A stretch of 64,000 bases of DNA, from NCBI GenBank assembly GCA_026397315.1, contig JAPLVC010000002.1, forward strand, positions 59,994 through 123,993. Direction: 5' to 3'. Of this stretch, positions 1 through 8,257 are shown in pieces (the stretch's first letter is position 1; the number at the start of each line of letters is the position of its first letter). A program made the translations under genes and the position numbers. The notes under the pieces are model-generated. The model was not told where the DNA came from. It searched no databases and saw only the letters and a list, made by a program, of their open reading frames with translations. This DNA comes from Candidatus Aenigmatarchaeota archaeon. GTDB lineage: Archaea > Aenigmatarchaeota > Aenigmatarchaeia > QMZP01 > QMZT01.

Positions 1-1
1 A

Positions 2-577
2 TACTTCCCGCCGGAAGAGTTGATGACTCTCAGGAAGTTCGGCTCGCGGCTGCAAGGGCATCCGCACAGGCTCAAGCTTAGCTGCCTCGAGACTTCTTCA
101 GGTTCGCTGGGCCAGGGCCTTTCCATCGCAAGCGGGATGGCAATCGGCCTGCGCATGGACAAGAAAAGCCCGCGCGTCTACTGCCTGATGGGCGACGGCG
201 AGTTGCAGGAAGGCCAGGTGTGGGAAGCCGCGATGACCGGCGCTCACTACAAGCTGGACAACCTCTGCGGCATCGTCGATGTCAATGGCCTGCAGATAGA
301 CGGCAGGACCAGCGACGTGAAGAACCTGGAGCCGCTCGCGGACAAGTGGAAGGCGTTCGGCTGGCATACTATCGAAGTGGATGGTCACAACGTCGAGGCG
401 CTTATCAGCGCGTTCCGCGAGGCTGAGCGGACGAAGGGAAAGCCCACGGTCATACTTGCAAAGACAGTCAAAGGCAAGGGCGTCTCCTTCATGGAAAACA
501 AAGCCGAATGGCACGGCAAGCCGCCCAGCAAAGAAGAAGCCGCGAAAGCACTGAAAGAACTTGGAGAGACATGCTGA
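2..577 (+). CDS. Transketolase, N-terminal (TPP-binding) subunit, 5' end outside window
   Basis: ETSSGSLGQGLSIASGMAIG, GDGELQEGQVWEA and DVNGLQIDG motifs; frame open to the window edge. Confidence 0.9.
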   Translation, partial: YFPPEELMTLRKFGSRLQGHPHRLKLSCLETSSGSLGQGLSIASGMAIGLRMDKKSPRVYCLMGDGELQEGQVWEAAMTGAHYKLDNLCGIVDVNGLQIDGRTSDVKNLEPLADKWKAFGWHTIEVDGHNVEALISAFREAERTKGKPTVILAKTVKGKGVSFMENKAEWHGKPPSKEEAAKALKELGETC

Positions 578-588
578 AGTGATGTTTT

Positions 589-1593
589 ATGACAGAAAAA
601 AAATCCGGATTGAACGAGACGCTGCACCTAGCTCCTAATATTTACGATAAGGTCGAGAAGATACCCACGAGGAACGGCTTCGGCCACGGACTAGTCGAAC
701 TGGGCCACGCGAACAAGAACGTCGTCGCCCTTTGCGCCGACCTTTCCGATTCGACGCGCGCGCTCTGGTTTGCCGAGAAATTTCCCGACAGGTTCATAGA
801 AGTCGGCATTTCGGAGCAGGACATGATGGGCATCGCTGCGGGTCTCGCCGCCGTAGGCAAAATACCATTCCTAAGCACATACGGCGTCTTTTCGACAGGA
901 CGCGCGTGGGACCAGATGAGGACGACGGTCGCATACGGCGATTTCAATGTAAAAATCGCGAGTGCGCACGGCGGCATCTCGGTAGGCGCGGACGGCGCGA
1001 CGCACCAGTCTCTGGAGGAGATCGCTTTGTCCCGCGTGCTGCCCAACATGAAAGTCATAGTGCCCGCGGACTACTGGGAGTCGAAGAAGGCGACTATCGC
1101 TTCCGCCTCGATTCATGGCCCCATAGTCATACGCTTCGGCCGCGAAAAAGTGCCGGTCATAACTACGGAGAAGACGCCGTTCGTTTTCGGGAAAGCCGAA
1201 ACGTTCAGGTTCGGGAACGACGTCACAGTCTTCGCGTGCGGCCCGATGGTTTACGAGGCGCTCATTGCCGCGAAGGAACTTGAAAAGAAAGGCATTGACG
1301 TGCGCGTGGTCAACATGCACACGGTCAAGCCGCTCGACGAGAAGGCGATAATAGACGCGGCGAAAGAGACGGGCGCGATAGTCACGGCCGAAGAGCACCA
1401 GGTCAACGCGGGCTTCGGCTCTGCAATCGCGGAAGTCGTGGTCGAGCACTATCCGGTGCCCATGAAACGCGTAGGTGTGATAGACCGCTTCGGCGAGTCG
1501 GGCGAGCCGGACCAGCTCATGGTGGAATTCAATCTCAAGAGCACGGACATAATAAAGGCGATAGAGGACGTGCTCAGCCGCAAGAAAAAATAA
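589..1593 (+). CDS. Transketolase, C-terminal subunit
   Basis: Pyrimidine-binding and C-terminal transketolase domains (GISEQDMMGIAAGLA, SLEEIALSRVLPNM, EEHQVNAGFGSAIAE); directly follows the N-terminal subunit. Confidence 0.93.
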   Translation: MTEKKSGLNETLHLAPNIYDKVEKIPTRNGFGHGLVELGHANKNVVALCADLSDSTRALWFAEKFPDRFIEVGISEQDMMGIAAGLAAVGKIPFLSTYGVFSTGRAWDQMRTTVAYGDFNVKIASAHGGISVGADGATHQSLEEIALSRVLPNMKVIVPADYWESKKATIASASIHGPIVIRFGREKVPVITTEKTPFVFGKAETFRFGNDVTVFACGPMVYEALIAAKELEKKGIDVRVVNMHTVKPLDEKAIIDAAKETGAIVTAEEHQVNAGFGSAIAEVVVEHYPVPMKRVGVIDRFGESGEPDQLMVEFNLKSTDIIKAIEDVLSRKKK

Positions 1594-1630
1594 TCTTTTC
1601 GTGGATGCAACATGATTAAAAGGGATTCTT

Positions 1631-2881
1631 ATGGGCACTAATGCGAGAATAGCTGAAAGGATGTCGAGGCTTGGAACCGAAACGGCGTTTTCCGTTTCTC
1701 TCGAAGCACGGGAGTTTGCGTGCAAGGGCAAAAAAATCTATCCTTTTCATCTCGGCGACATGAACATCAGGACACCCAAGAAGATTATTGATGCGGCTAG
1801 GAAAGCTATGGAAGACGGCAAAACAGGCTACTGCCCCAGTGCAGGCATCCCAGAACTCAGGGAGGCGCTGGCCAAAGACATGAGCAGCTCGCGCGGCATA
1901 AAGCTCACGGCGAAAAACGTATCGATACAGATGGGCGGCAAGCCAGTAATAATGAAGTTCGTCATGGCTTTCATGAATCCGGGGGACGAGGTGCTGTACC
2001 CGAATCCCGGATACCCGATTTACGAGTCGCAGATCCGCTTCCACGGAGGTATAGTGAAACCTTACGGTTTCAAGATGATTGACAAGGGCTTCAGCTTGGA
2101 CATGGAACAGCTCGAGACGCTTGTCACACCGAAGACCAAACTGTTCATATTCAACAACTATCACAACCCTATGGGCGCGGAATCCGACCCGTTGGAGATG
2201 AAGAGAATCGCCGATTTCTGCAAAAGGCACGACCTGCTCGTGCTGAGCGACGAGGCGTATTTCGACATCACATACGACGGCAAGCCCAAGAGCATAGTTT
2301 CCTACCCAGGCATGGCCGAGCGCACGCTGATACTTTACACGTTCTCCAAGAAGTTCGCCATGACGGGCTGGCGGCTTGGGGCGGCTGTAGGGCCGGAATG
2401 GATGATAGAGCAGATTAACCGCCTGAACGTGAATGACGAGTCGTGTTCGAACCACTTCATCCAGTGGGCCGCTGTCGAGGCGCTCAAAAACACGCAGAAG
2501 GAAACGCAACAGATACTCGACACACTGAAAAAACGCAGGGACCTTGCGTGCAAGATGCTCAGCACCATAAAGGGCATCAGAGTTTTCAAGCCCAACTCGA
2601 CTTTCTACATCTTCCCGGACGTGACCGAGGCGATGCGCAACCTGGGTTTCAACGACGTCGAAAAGTTCAGGAGGTTCATACTGGAGACGACGGGCGTATC
2701 CTTCTGCACGCGACGCCATTTCGGGACGCCGCTGGATGACGAGAAGCACGAGTTCATCCGCCTCGCTTATTCCGGCATCGACCTGAAGGACATCAGGGAA
2801 GGCCTGGCGAAGATGAAAAGCGCGATTGAGAACCCGGAAATTTCAAAAAGATGGGTTTCCGAAAAAAGCACAAAGCCTTGA
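1631..2881 (+). CDS. Class I/II PLP-dependent aminotransferase
   Basis: NPGYPIYESQIRFHGG, NNYHNPMGAE, SDEAYFDITYDG, TFSKKFAMTGWRLG (PLP lysine). Confidence 0.92.
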   Translation: MGTNARIAERMSRLGTETAFSVSLEAREFACKGKKIYPFHLGDMNIRTPKKIIDAARKAMEDGKTGYCPSAGIPELREALAKDMSSSRGIKLTAKNVSIQMGGKPVIMKFVMAFMNPGDEVLYPNPGYPIYESQIRFHGGIVKPYGFKMIDKGFSLDMEQLETLVTPKTKLFIFNNYHNPMGAESDPLEMKRIADFCKRHDLLVLSDEAYFDITYDGKPKSIVSYPGMAERTLILYTFSKKFAMTGWRLGAAVGPEWMIEQINRLNVNDESCSNHFIQWAAVEALKNTQKETQQILDTLKKRRDLACKMLSTIKGIRVFKPNSTFYIFPDVTEAMRNLGFNDVEKFRRFILETTGVSFCTRRHFGTPLDDEKHEFIRLAYSGIDLKDIREGLAKMKSAIENPEISKRWVSEKSTKP

Positions 2882-3069
2882 ACTGGGCATGAAAGCAATG
2901 GAGAACAACAAGATCCCTTAAATCCGATTTTTAATTCATGATCGAAGAATCAATTATTACCCCATTTTTTTTGTAAAATCTAAAATAAATACAAATAGAT
3001 AGCGTAGATGTTTTACTTGGTCCATTTTTTTATAGGCGGTTATGCCAGTATCAACATTCCCAAGAAGTA

Positions 3070-3306
3070 ATGAAATTCGATATAAATAAATATGGTGAAA
3101 ATATCGTAAAGAAAAAATTCGAGATGGAAATAGAAATCCCTAACAATTCGGAAGCCGAGTTCAACCAGATAATGGAATGGGTCAGGGACAAGAGCCACAA
3201 CGACAGGTGGAAGTTCGTGAAGAGAGCCTCGGCCAACAACGATTTCCTGATGTGGAAGCTGAAGAAGAAGATGGCTGCGATCAAACCCGGCTTGGCAAAA
3301 ATCTGA
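3070..3306 (+). CDS. Hypothetical protein (78 aa)
   Basis: Intact ORF in an otherwise empty interval, charged composition. Confidence 0.5.
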   Translation: MKFDINKYGENIVKKKFEMEIEIPNNSEAEFNQIMEWVRDKSHNDRWKFVKRASANNDFLMWKLKKKMAAIKPGLAKI

Positions 3307-3396
3307 ACCCGGCCCATGCTTTTTATTTTACTATTATCTCTAGCGTAGCCTTTTGACCAAAGCTTCGCCAATCATTTTAGCGTGCAAAAAAACCAA

Positions 3397-3556
3397 TGGG
3401 GCCGCTGGGATTCTCAAAGCCATTTTCCGCAAACGCTTTTGCGCGAGGCGGAAAAGGGTTTATTTGAACCCAGGTCGCCAGCACCCCAAGCTGGAATGAT
3501 CATGGCGTCAAGCTCAAAAGCTCGAGGATGACTAGACCAAGCTACACTACGGCCCC
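3397..3556 (-). tRNA. tRNA-Pro (GGG) with two introns (D-arm about 32 nt; T-loop about 52 nt)
   Basis: Minus strand: acceptor GGGGCCG/CGGCCCC, anticodon arm CCAGC-UUGGGGU-GCUGG, T-stem CUGGG...CCCAG closes only after removing an insert following UUCAAAU; D-arm insert bounded by repeated UCAU. Confidence 0.85.
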
Positions 3557-3674
3557 ACGGATTGTATCTTATTATAGGGCATGAATATATTAATTATAGA
3601 GGCCGGGCAACCGGAAAAGAAAGAAGCCCCGCTGGAAAGCGGTAAAAAGTATTTAAGCGGTTCGTGGCAATACA

Positions 3675-3839
3675 ATGTCTCATATAAAAATCGCACTTAA
3701 ACCGAGTGATATGATGAAAAACCTGGACATGATAGATATCAGGAAAACGGAAAATACGGGCAGAATAATAAGGATGCCCGAAAGCACGAGAAAGAAAGTC
3801 AAGGCCTTCCTCAACGAGGGCCACCAGTTAAGCTTTTAA
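3675..3839 (+). CDS. Small hypothetical protein (54 aa)
   Basis: MSHIKIALKPSDMMKNLDMIDIRKTENTGRIIRMPESTRKKVKAFLNEGHQLSF, just upstream of the RNAP subunit N gene. Confidence 0.45.
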   Translation: MSHIKIALKPSDMMKNLDMIDIRKTENTGRIIRMPESTRKKVKAFLNEGHQLSF

Positions 3840-3888
3840 AGCAATTACGCGATAAATAAAGACAAACCAGCGTTTAGGGGTTTTTGAT

Positions 3889-4083
3889 ATGATAATACCG
3901 ATAAGATGCATGACTTGCGGCAAGCCAGTCGGGCACCTCTGGGAGAAATACCAGAAGGCCGTCGAGGGCGGCGCTTCGCCGAAGAGTGTTCTGGATTCGC
4001 TTGGGCTGGACAGATACTGCTGCCGCGCGCTTTTCATGACGCACGTGGACATGATTGACAAGATCGGCCAGTTCAAGAAGTAA
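3889..4083 (+). CDS. rpoN: DNA-directed RNA polymerase subunit N (Rpb10 homologue)
   Basis: MIIPIRCMTCGKPVGHLWEKY...DSLGLDRYCCRALFMTHVDMID, zinc-binding CxxC...CC. Confidence 0.95.
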   Translation: MIIPIRCMTCGKPVGHLWEKYQKAVEGGASPKSVLDSLGLDRYCCRALFMTHVDMIDKIGQFKK

Positions 4084-4170
4084 AGCATAAAGCCTCCGGA
4101 ATGTCATCGGCTTTTAATTTTATTTTCAGTTTAGCTTCAGGCTTATTGACAGGCCTGGCTCTGTTTGGGT

Positions 4171-5085
4171 TTACTGGCCATATGGCACGTAGTTGGACAG
4201 CATTATGTCGAACGTCAGAGTCTCGCTGGCCAGCGGATGGTTGAAGTCGAGCTTCATGTGCGTTTCGTTTAAGTCCACGACCTTGCCGCTGCCGTATACC
4301 GTCACGATGGTGCTGCCTCTTATCGGGTTTGTTGTCATGACCAGGCTATCACCCTCGAGGTTCACGGTGCCCTTGGCGTAAACGTTGCCCAAGGCGTCCT
4401 TCATGTCGAATGTCATGCCGTTCTGCGGCTCATGCACGATCTTTACAGTTCCGTTTACAATGCTCGTCACGCGCATATCCCACACCATGTCTTCGAGGCG
4501 ATAAGTCTTTCCAACCACGGGTTCCTCGCCGAATGTCATGTTGAACACATCGGTTGATGTGCTTTCCGTCCTGTTCATCCTGTTGACCAGGGGGATGTCG
4601 AAAATCTTGCTCTCGTCGTAATAGCCGTACGCGTCCGCAGGCTTTATGACGACAGTCTTCTTATCGCCGACGCGCATGCCTATGACAGCTTCGTCAATGC
4701 CCTTTATCGCTTCACCAGCTCCGGTCTTGAACGTGAAATTGCCGGCGTCGTATATCGAGCCGTTTTCTATCTTAAGAGAATATAATATCTGCACTACATC
4801 GCCGCTTTTGACGGGCCCTGCGCCGATTCTGATGAAGCCGGGAAGGGAGAGCAGTATGACAGCTCCCAGAACAGCGACTACAGCGACGATAGCGATGGCA
4901 TACTTCATGGGAATGCCTTTCTCATTGTCCTTGACTATCTCGATTCTTTTCTTCTCCGTCAACTGGGCAGCCTTGTTTATCTTTTCGCTCTTGAGCGGTT
5001 CTAGCATTTTGTCCTTGAGCGACTCGTAATGCTTGTGCTCATCGTGAGCTTTTTCCTCATGTTTCCTGACAGACTTTTTTGCCAT
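4171..5085 (-). CDS. Membrane-anchored FKBP-type peptidyl-prolyl cis-trans isomerase
   Basis: N-terminal charged segment, one TM (YAIAIVAVVAVLGAVILLSL), SlyD-like FKBP core (GDVVQILYSLKIENGSIYDAG...AIKGIDEAVIGMRVGDKKTVVIKPADAYG). Confidence 0.85.
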   Translation of the reverse strand: MAKKSVRKHEEKAHDEHKHYESLKDKMLEPLKSEKINKAAQLTEKKRIEIVKDNEKGIPMKYAIAIVAVVAVLGAVILLSLPGFIRIGAGPVKSGDVVQILYSLKIENGSIYDAGNFTFKTGAGEAIKGIDEAVIGMRVGDKKTVVIKPADAYGYYDESKIFDIPLVNRMNRTESTSTDVFNMTFGEEPVVGKTYRLEDMVWDMRVTSIVNGTVKIVHEPQNGMTFDMKDALGNVYAKGTVNLEGDSLVMTTNPIRGSTIVTVYGSGKVVDLNETHMKLDFNHPLASETLTFDIMLSNYVPYGQ

Positions 5086-5108
5086 AATTTCACCCTCAAC
5101 ATTCTGAA

Positions 5109-5241
5109 TGCCGATGGAGGGAATTGAACCCTCGACCCCCGCGTTTCCCTCTCACTGGCGCGCATAGCATGTGTCGCGTGCCTCGAATCTCATAACTTAA
5201 AAGATATGAGCGCGGTGCTCTAACCACTGAGCCACATCGGC
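5109..5241 (-). tRNA. tRNA-Met (CAU), elongator-like, about 60-nt intron at 37/38
   Basis: Minus strand: GCCGAUG/CAUCGGC acceptor, D-stem GCUC/GAGC, CCGCG-CUCAUA...CGCGG anticodon arm interrupted, T-arm GAGGG-UUCAAUU-CCCUC. Confidence 0.88.
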
Positions 5242-5305
5242 ATTTTGAATAAATATAATTCTAATACTTTAATAAATAACTATTTTCACGGATAAGTGTT
5301 GTCAT

Positions 5306-5752
5306 ATGGCGCAAAAGATGATTCGCAGGGAATTCAGGGAAAGCGATTTGGCGCAGATAATCGAATTCAAGAAGCAGAGCGCCAAAACGAGCTTCAGGGG
5401 CCAGAAGCTGAAAGTGGACAGGTTCACTGCGAGGCTCACCGAAAGCGTGAAAAAGGACCCGGGCATGATACGCGTTCTAGAAAGCAACGGCACTATCGCT
5501 GGCTATATCTGGGTGGGCTTGAGCGAAGGCGACTTCGGCAAATACGGCTTCCTGCACCAGCTTTTCATCCACCAAGATTTTCGTGGTCGTGGCCTCGCGC
5601 AGACGCTGGTGAAAGACGCTGAGAAATATCTGGCGAAGCGCGGGGCGAAGAAAATGGAGATACTGGTCACCGGTACCAATTGCCCTGCCCACAAGCTTTA
5701 CAAGAAGCTGAAATACAAGGACACCAGAATCCAGATGGAGAAGATGCTGTAG
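5306..5752 (+). CDS. GNAT family N-acetyltransferase
   Basis: LHQLFIHQDFRGRGLAQTLVKDAEKYLAKRGAKKMEILV acetyl-CoA site. Confidence 0.88.
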   Translation: MAQKMIRREFRESDLAQIIEFKKQSAKTSFRGQKLKVDRFTARLTESVKKDPGMIRVLESNGTIAGYIWVGLSEGDFGKYGFLHQLFIHQDFRGRGLAQTLVKDAEKYLAKRGAKKMEILVTGTNCPAHKLYKKLKYKDTRIQMEKML

Positions 5753-5755
5753 TTT

Positions 5756-8221
5756 TCAGTCGCTCTTGAACTTCTCGAACTTCTCCTTGAGCTTGCGCTT
5801 CATCGACTTCTTCATGAACATGTTGAGCGAGCGCTGGCTTTCGTCGTCGCTGCCCAAAACGTCTTCTTCCGAGAAACCAAGTCCATATAGAATGCGCATG
5901 GCCGCCGGCAGTACCTGGTTGTTTATGTAATAGTCGGGGTCGTAGTTCTGCGCGTATTCGAACGGCTCGGCACGGCTTGATATCGAGCCGTCTCCGCGCG
6001 TGATTATGTAGCCGATTACAGAGCCCTCCTTGACGGCGTGACCCCGGGCCGCATATTTCCTTGCCGCGGCGACGTGCGGGCCTATCTGCTCATAAGCTTC
6101 CAGAGGACGCGACAACTGCGTGTATATGACCAGGTCCTTGGTGTCGATGTCGCCCTTGTTGATTTTGGCTACGACGTCGCGGACGATGGCAATGGCTTTA
6201 TTCTCGTCCTTGTCCCTGAGAATCGCGAACAGGATTTTCTCCTGCGTGTCTTTCGAAATTTTACACCAGTCGCGGCGGACTTTCTCGAAACCACGTATCG
6301 TTATGTTGCCATCCTTCCCCAGCAATGCGTAGCGCTTCTTCGCCGTCACGCCGCTCTTGGCAGGAACGAAGATGCCTGAAACATACATGGCGTCGAAATC
6401 GAGCTCCATGACTCCCGGTAACGTGTCGTTAACGTCTTTCAGGAACTTGGCCGCCCGCTTCTCGGTGCACTTCGAAATGAACAGCGAATCAGTATCGCCG
6501 TAAATGACGTTAAGACCCTGTTCCTTCGCGAAGTTTATGACCTTCTGTATGTAGTAGCGGCCGAAAGATGCGATGGACATGGCGCAAATCCTCGAATACC
6601 AGCGCGAACCTGCGTAGGCGTAATAGCCGTAGCTGGCGTTGGCTATTATCTTGAGGGCGTATTGCATGCTGTAAAGATCCTTGTATCTTTTCGATGACGT
6701 GTCGAGGAATTCCATCTCTTTTTTCAGCGTCACTCTCTTCTTTACTACGTCTTCGAGTATTTCCGGTATGAAGCCCTTCTTCTTCGTCGAGAAGTAATGG
6801 TCGCTGTCCGGCACTTTGTTATTCGCTCCGTCGTCTTTGTCGAGCGTCTCGGGCGAGATGTTGTGCGTGATGACGGTCGTGGGATACAGGCTCGCGAAGT
6901 CGAACAGCGCTATGTCCTCGTGTATGCCCGGTTCCGGCAGCAGGACGTAACCACCGACGTACGGCGAAGCTTCCCTCCGCTTGTCAATCTCGGACTGTTC
7001 CGGACGATTGAGCGCAGTCTCGTTTTTCTCAAACGCCTTCCGTATGAATAGCCATTCGACCAGTTGCGAATAAGTCATGCGGGAAACGTCGAATGGCGTC
7101 TGCCCCACCAGCTTCGAGAGCTCGAATATCTGGGGCATGAGCCTGTCCGCGAGATGCAGCGTCAATTCAGAATCCTTGAGGCAGTAATCAGCGACGACCT
7201 TAATGTCGCGCTTTTCTTCCCACATCTTCTCCATGTCCTTCCATTCGAGCGCTTCCTTGCCCTCGCCGAGCAGCTCCTTGGAAACCATGTCAAGCGTGAA
7301 CGTCTCCGATTGCAGCGAGTCCGCCAGTATGTTCTCTATGAACGTGTATAAGTCGAGATGTAAACGCCCGTTTATCGAAGCGGAGAACATGCGGCCGCGC
7401 TTCACGAATTCCATGGCCTTGCCGTCTCTTCCGAGCGCCAGCGATACCTTCAGCTTTTCCGCGCGCTCCTTTATCTTCACCCAGTCGAAAAGGTCGCCGT
7501 TGTACGTGACTATCACGTCCGGGTCCTTCTCGGCAATCACCGTTGCCAGGCGTTGCAGCATCGCCTTCTCATCTTCCAGGATTTCCACGTTCTCGCTAGC
7601 GCCTGACCAGCCGTGCGTCAGGACCTTTTTGTAAGAATGGTTGTAAAGCGATATCATGATTATTTCTTCTCCGTACGTCTCTATGTCTATCGCGAGCGTC
7701 GCAAGCTTGTGCGCATTGCCCTCCGCTTTATGAACGCTTTCGAGCTCCAGTATGTCCAGCTCGCCTTCCTTCTTCTCATCGCCCGTCGCGACAGCCCAGC
7801 CAGTTGGAATGAGGTCCTTATCAATCACATAGCGCCTGTAGAACGGGATGTCGTATTCGTAGGGCTTCTTTATCTCGTGCCAGTGTTCGGTCGCGTGCCT
7901 GATCTCGTTCACGTCGCCGGGCGCTTTGACGGTAACCTTGACGAACTTTTTCGGTTCGCCCAGCAGATTCCTTTCGACAGTCTCGGCTCTGATGAAGGCG
8001 CTGCCGTAATCCTTTATGGCGGCGAGCTTCTCCCTGAACAGGCTCAGGTTGAAATTCTCGATGTGCTTCTCGTCGAGCTCTAGATAAAAATAAGGCCTGA
8101 ACTTGCGGTCGAGCGCGAGGACGGTTTTGCCGCTCTTCGTCTTGCCCCACAGGCGCGTGACGGGCTCGCCGTTCTCGATTACGTAATCAGCGTCAAAAAG
8201 GCAGAATTCCACCCTACCCAT
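5756..8221 (-). CDS. polB: Family B DNA polymerase
   Basis: Exonuclease region (LAIDIETYGEEI), DFASLYPTTVITHNISPET, YGDTDSLFI, KKRYALL; no intein seen. Confidence 0.95.
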   Translation of the reverse strand: MGRVEFCLFDADYVIENGEPVTRLWGKTKSGKTVLALDRKFRPYFYLELDEKHIENFNLSLFREKLAAIKDYGSAFIRAETVERNLLGEPKKFVKVTVKAPGDVNEIRHATEHWHEIKKPYEYDIPFYRRYVIDKDLIPTGWAVATGDEKKEGELDILELESVHKAEGNAHKLATLAIDIETYGEEIIMISLYNHSYKKVLTHGWSGASENVEILEDEKAMLQRLATVIAEKDPDVIVTYNGDLFDWVKIKERAEKLKVSLALGRDGKAMEFVKRGRMFSASINGRLHLDLYTFIENILADSLQSETFTLDMVSKELLGEGKEALEWKDMEKMWEEKRDIKVVADYCLKDSELTLHLADRLMPQIFELSKLVGQTPFDVSRMTYSQLVEWLFIRKAFEKNETALNRPEQSEIDKRREASPYVGGYVLLPEPGIHEDIALFDFASLYPTTVITHNISPETLDKDDGANNKVPDSDHYFSTKKKGFIPEILEDVVKKRVTLKKEMEFLDTSSKRYKDLYSMQYALKIIANASYGYYAYAGSRWYSRICAMSIASFGRYYIQKVINFAKEQGLNVIYGDTDSLFISKCTEKRAAKFLKDVNDTLPGVMELDFDAMYVSGIFVPAKSGVTAKKRYALLGKDGNITIRGFEKVRRDWCKISKDTQEKILFAILRDKDENKAIAIVRDVVAKINKGDIDTKDLVIYTQLSRPLEAYEQIGPHVAAARKYAARGHAVKEGSVIGYIITRGDGSISSRAEPFEYAQNYDPDYYINNQVLPAAMRILYGLGFSEEDVLGSDDESQRSLNMFMKKSMKRKLKEKFEKFKSD

Positions 8222-8257
8222 AATTTAATGGTTGGTTTTCGGCTTAAAAAGAAGAAT

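Noticed and set aside
871-1731. 286-aa minus-strand ORF
   Set aside because: Antisense to the transketolase C-terminal subunit.
1616-2749. 377-aa minus-strand ORF
   Set aside because: Antisense to the confident aminotransferase.
5756-8221. Intein in PolB
   Set aside because: Motifs A and C (DFASLYP, YGDTDS) are uninterrupted and length is normal.
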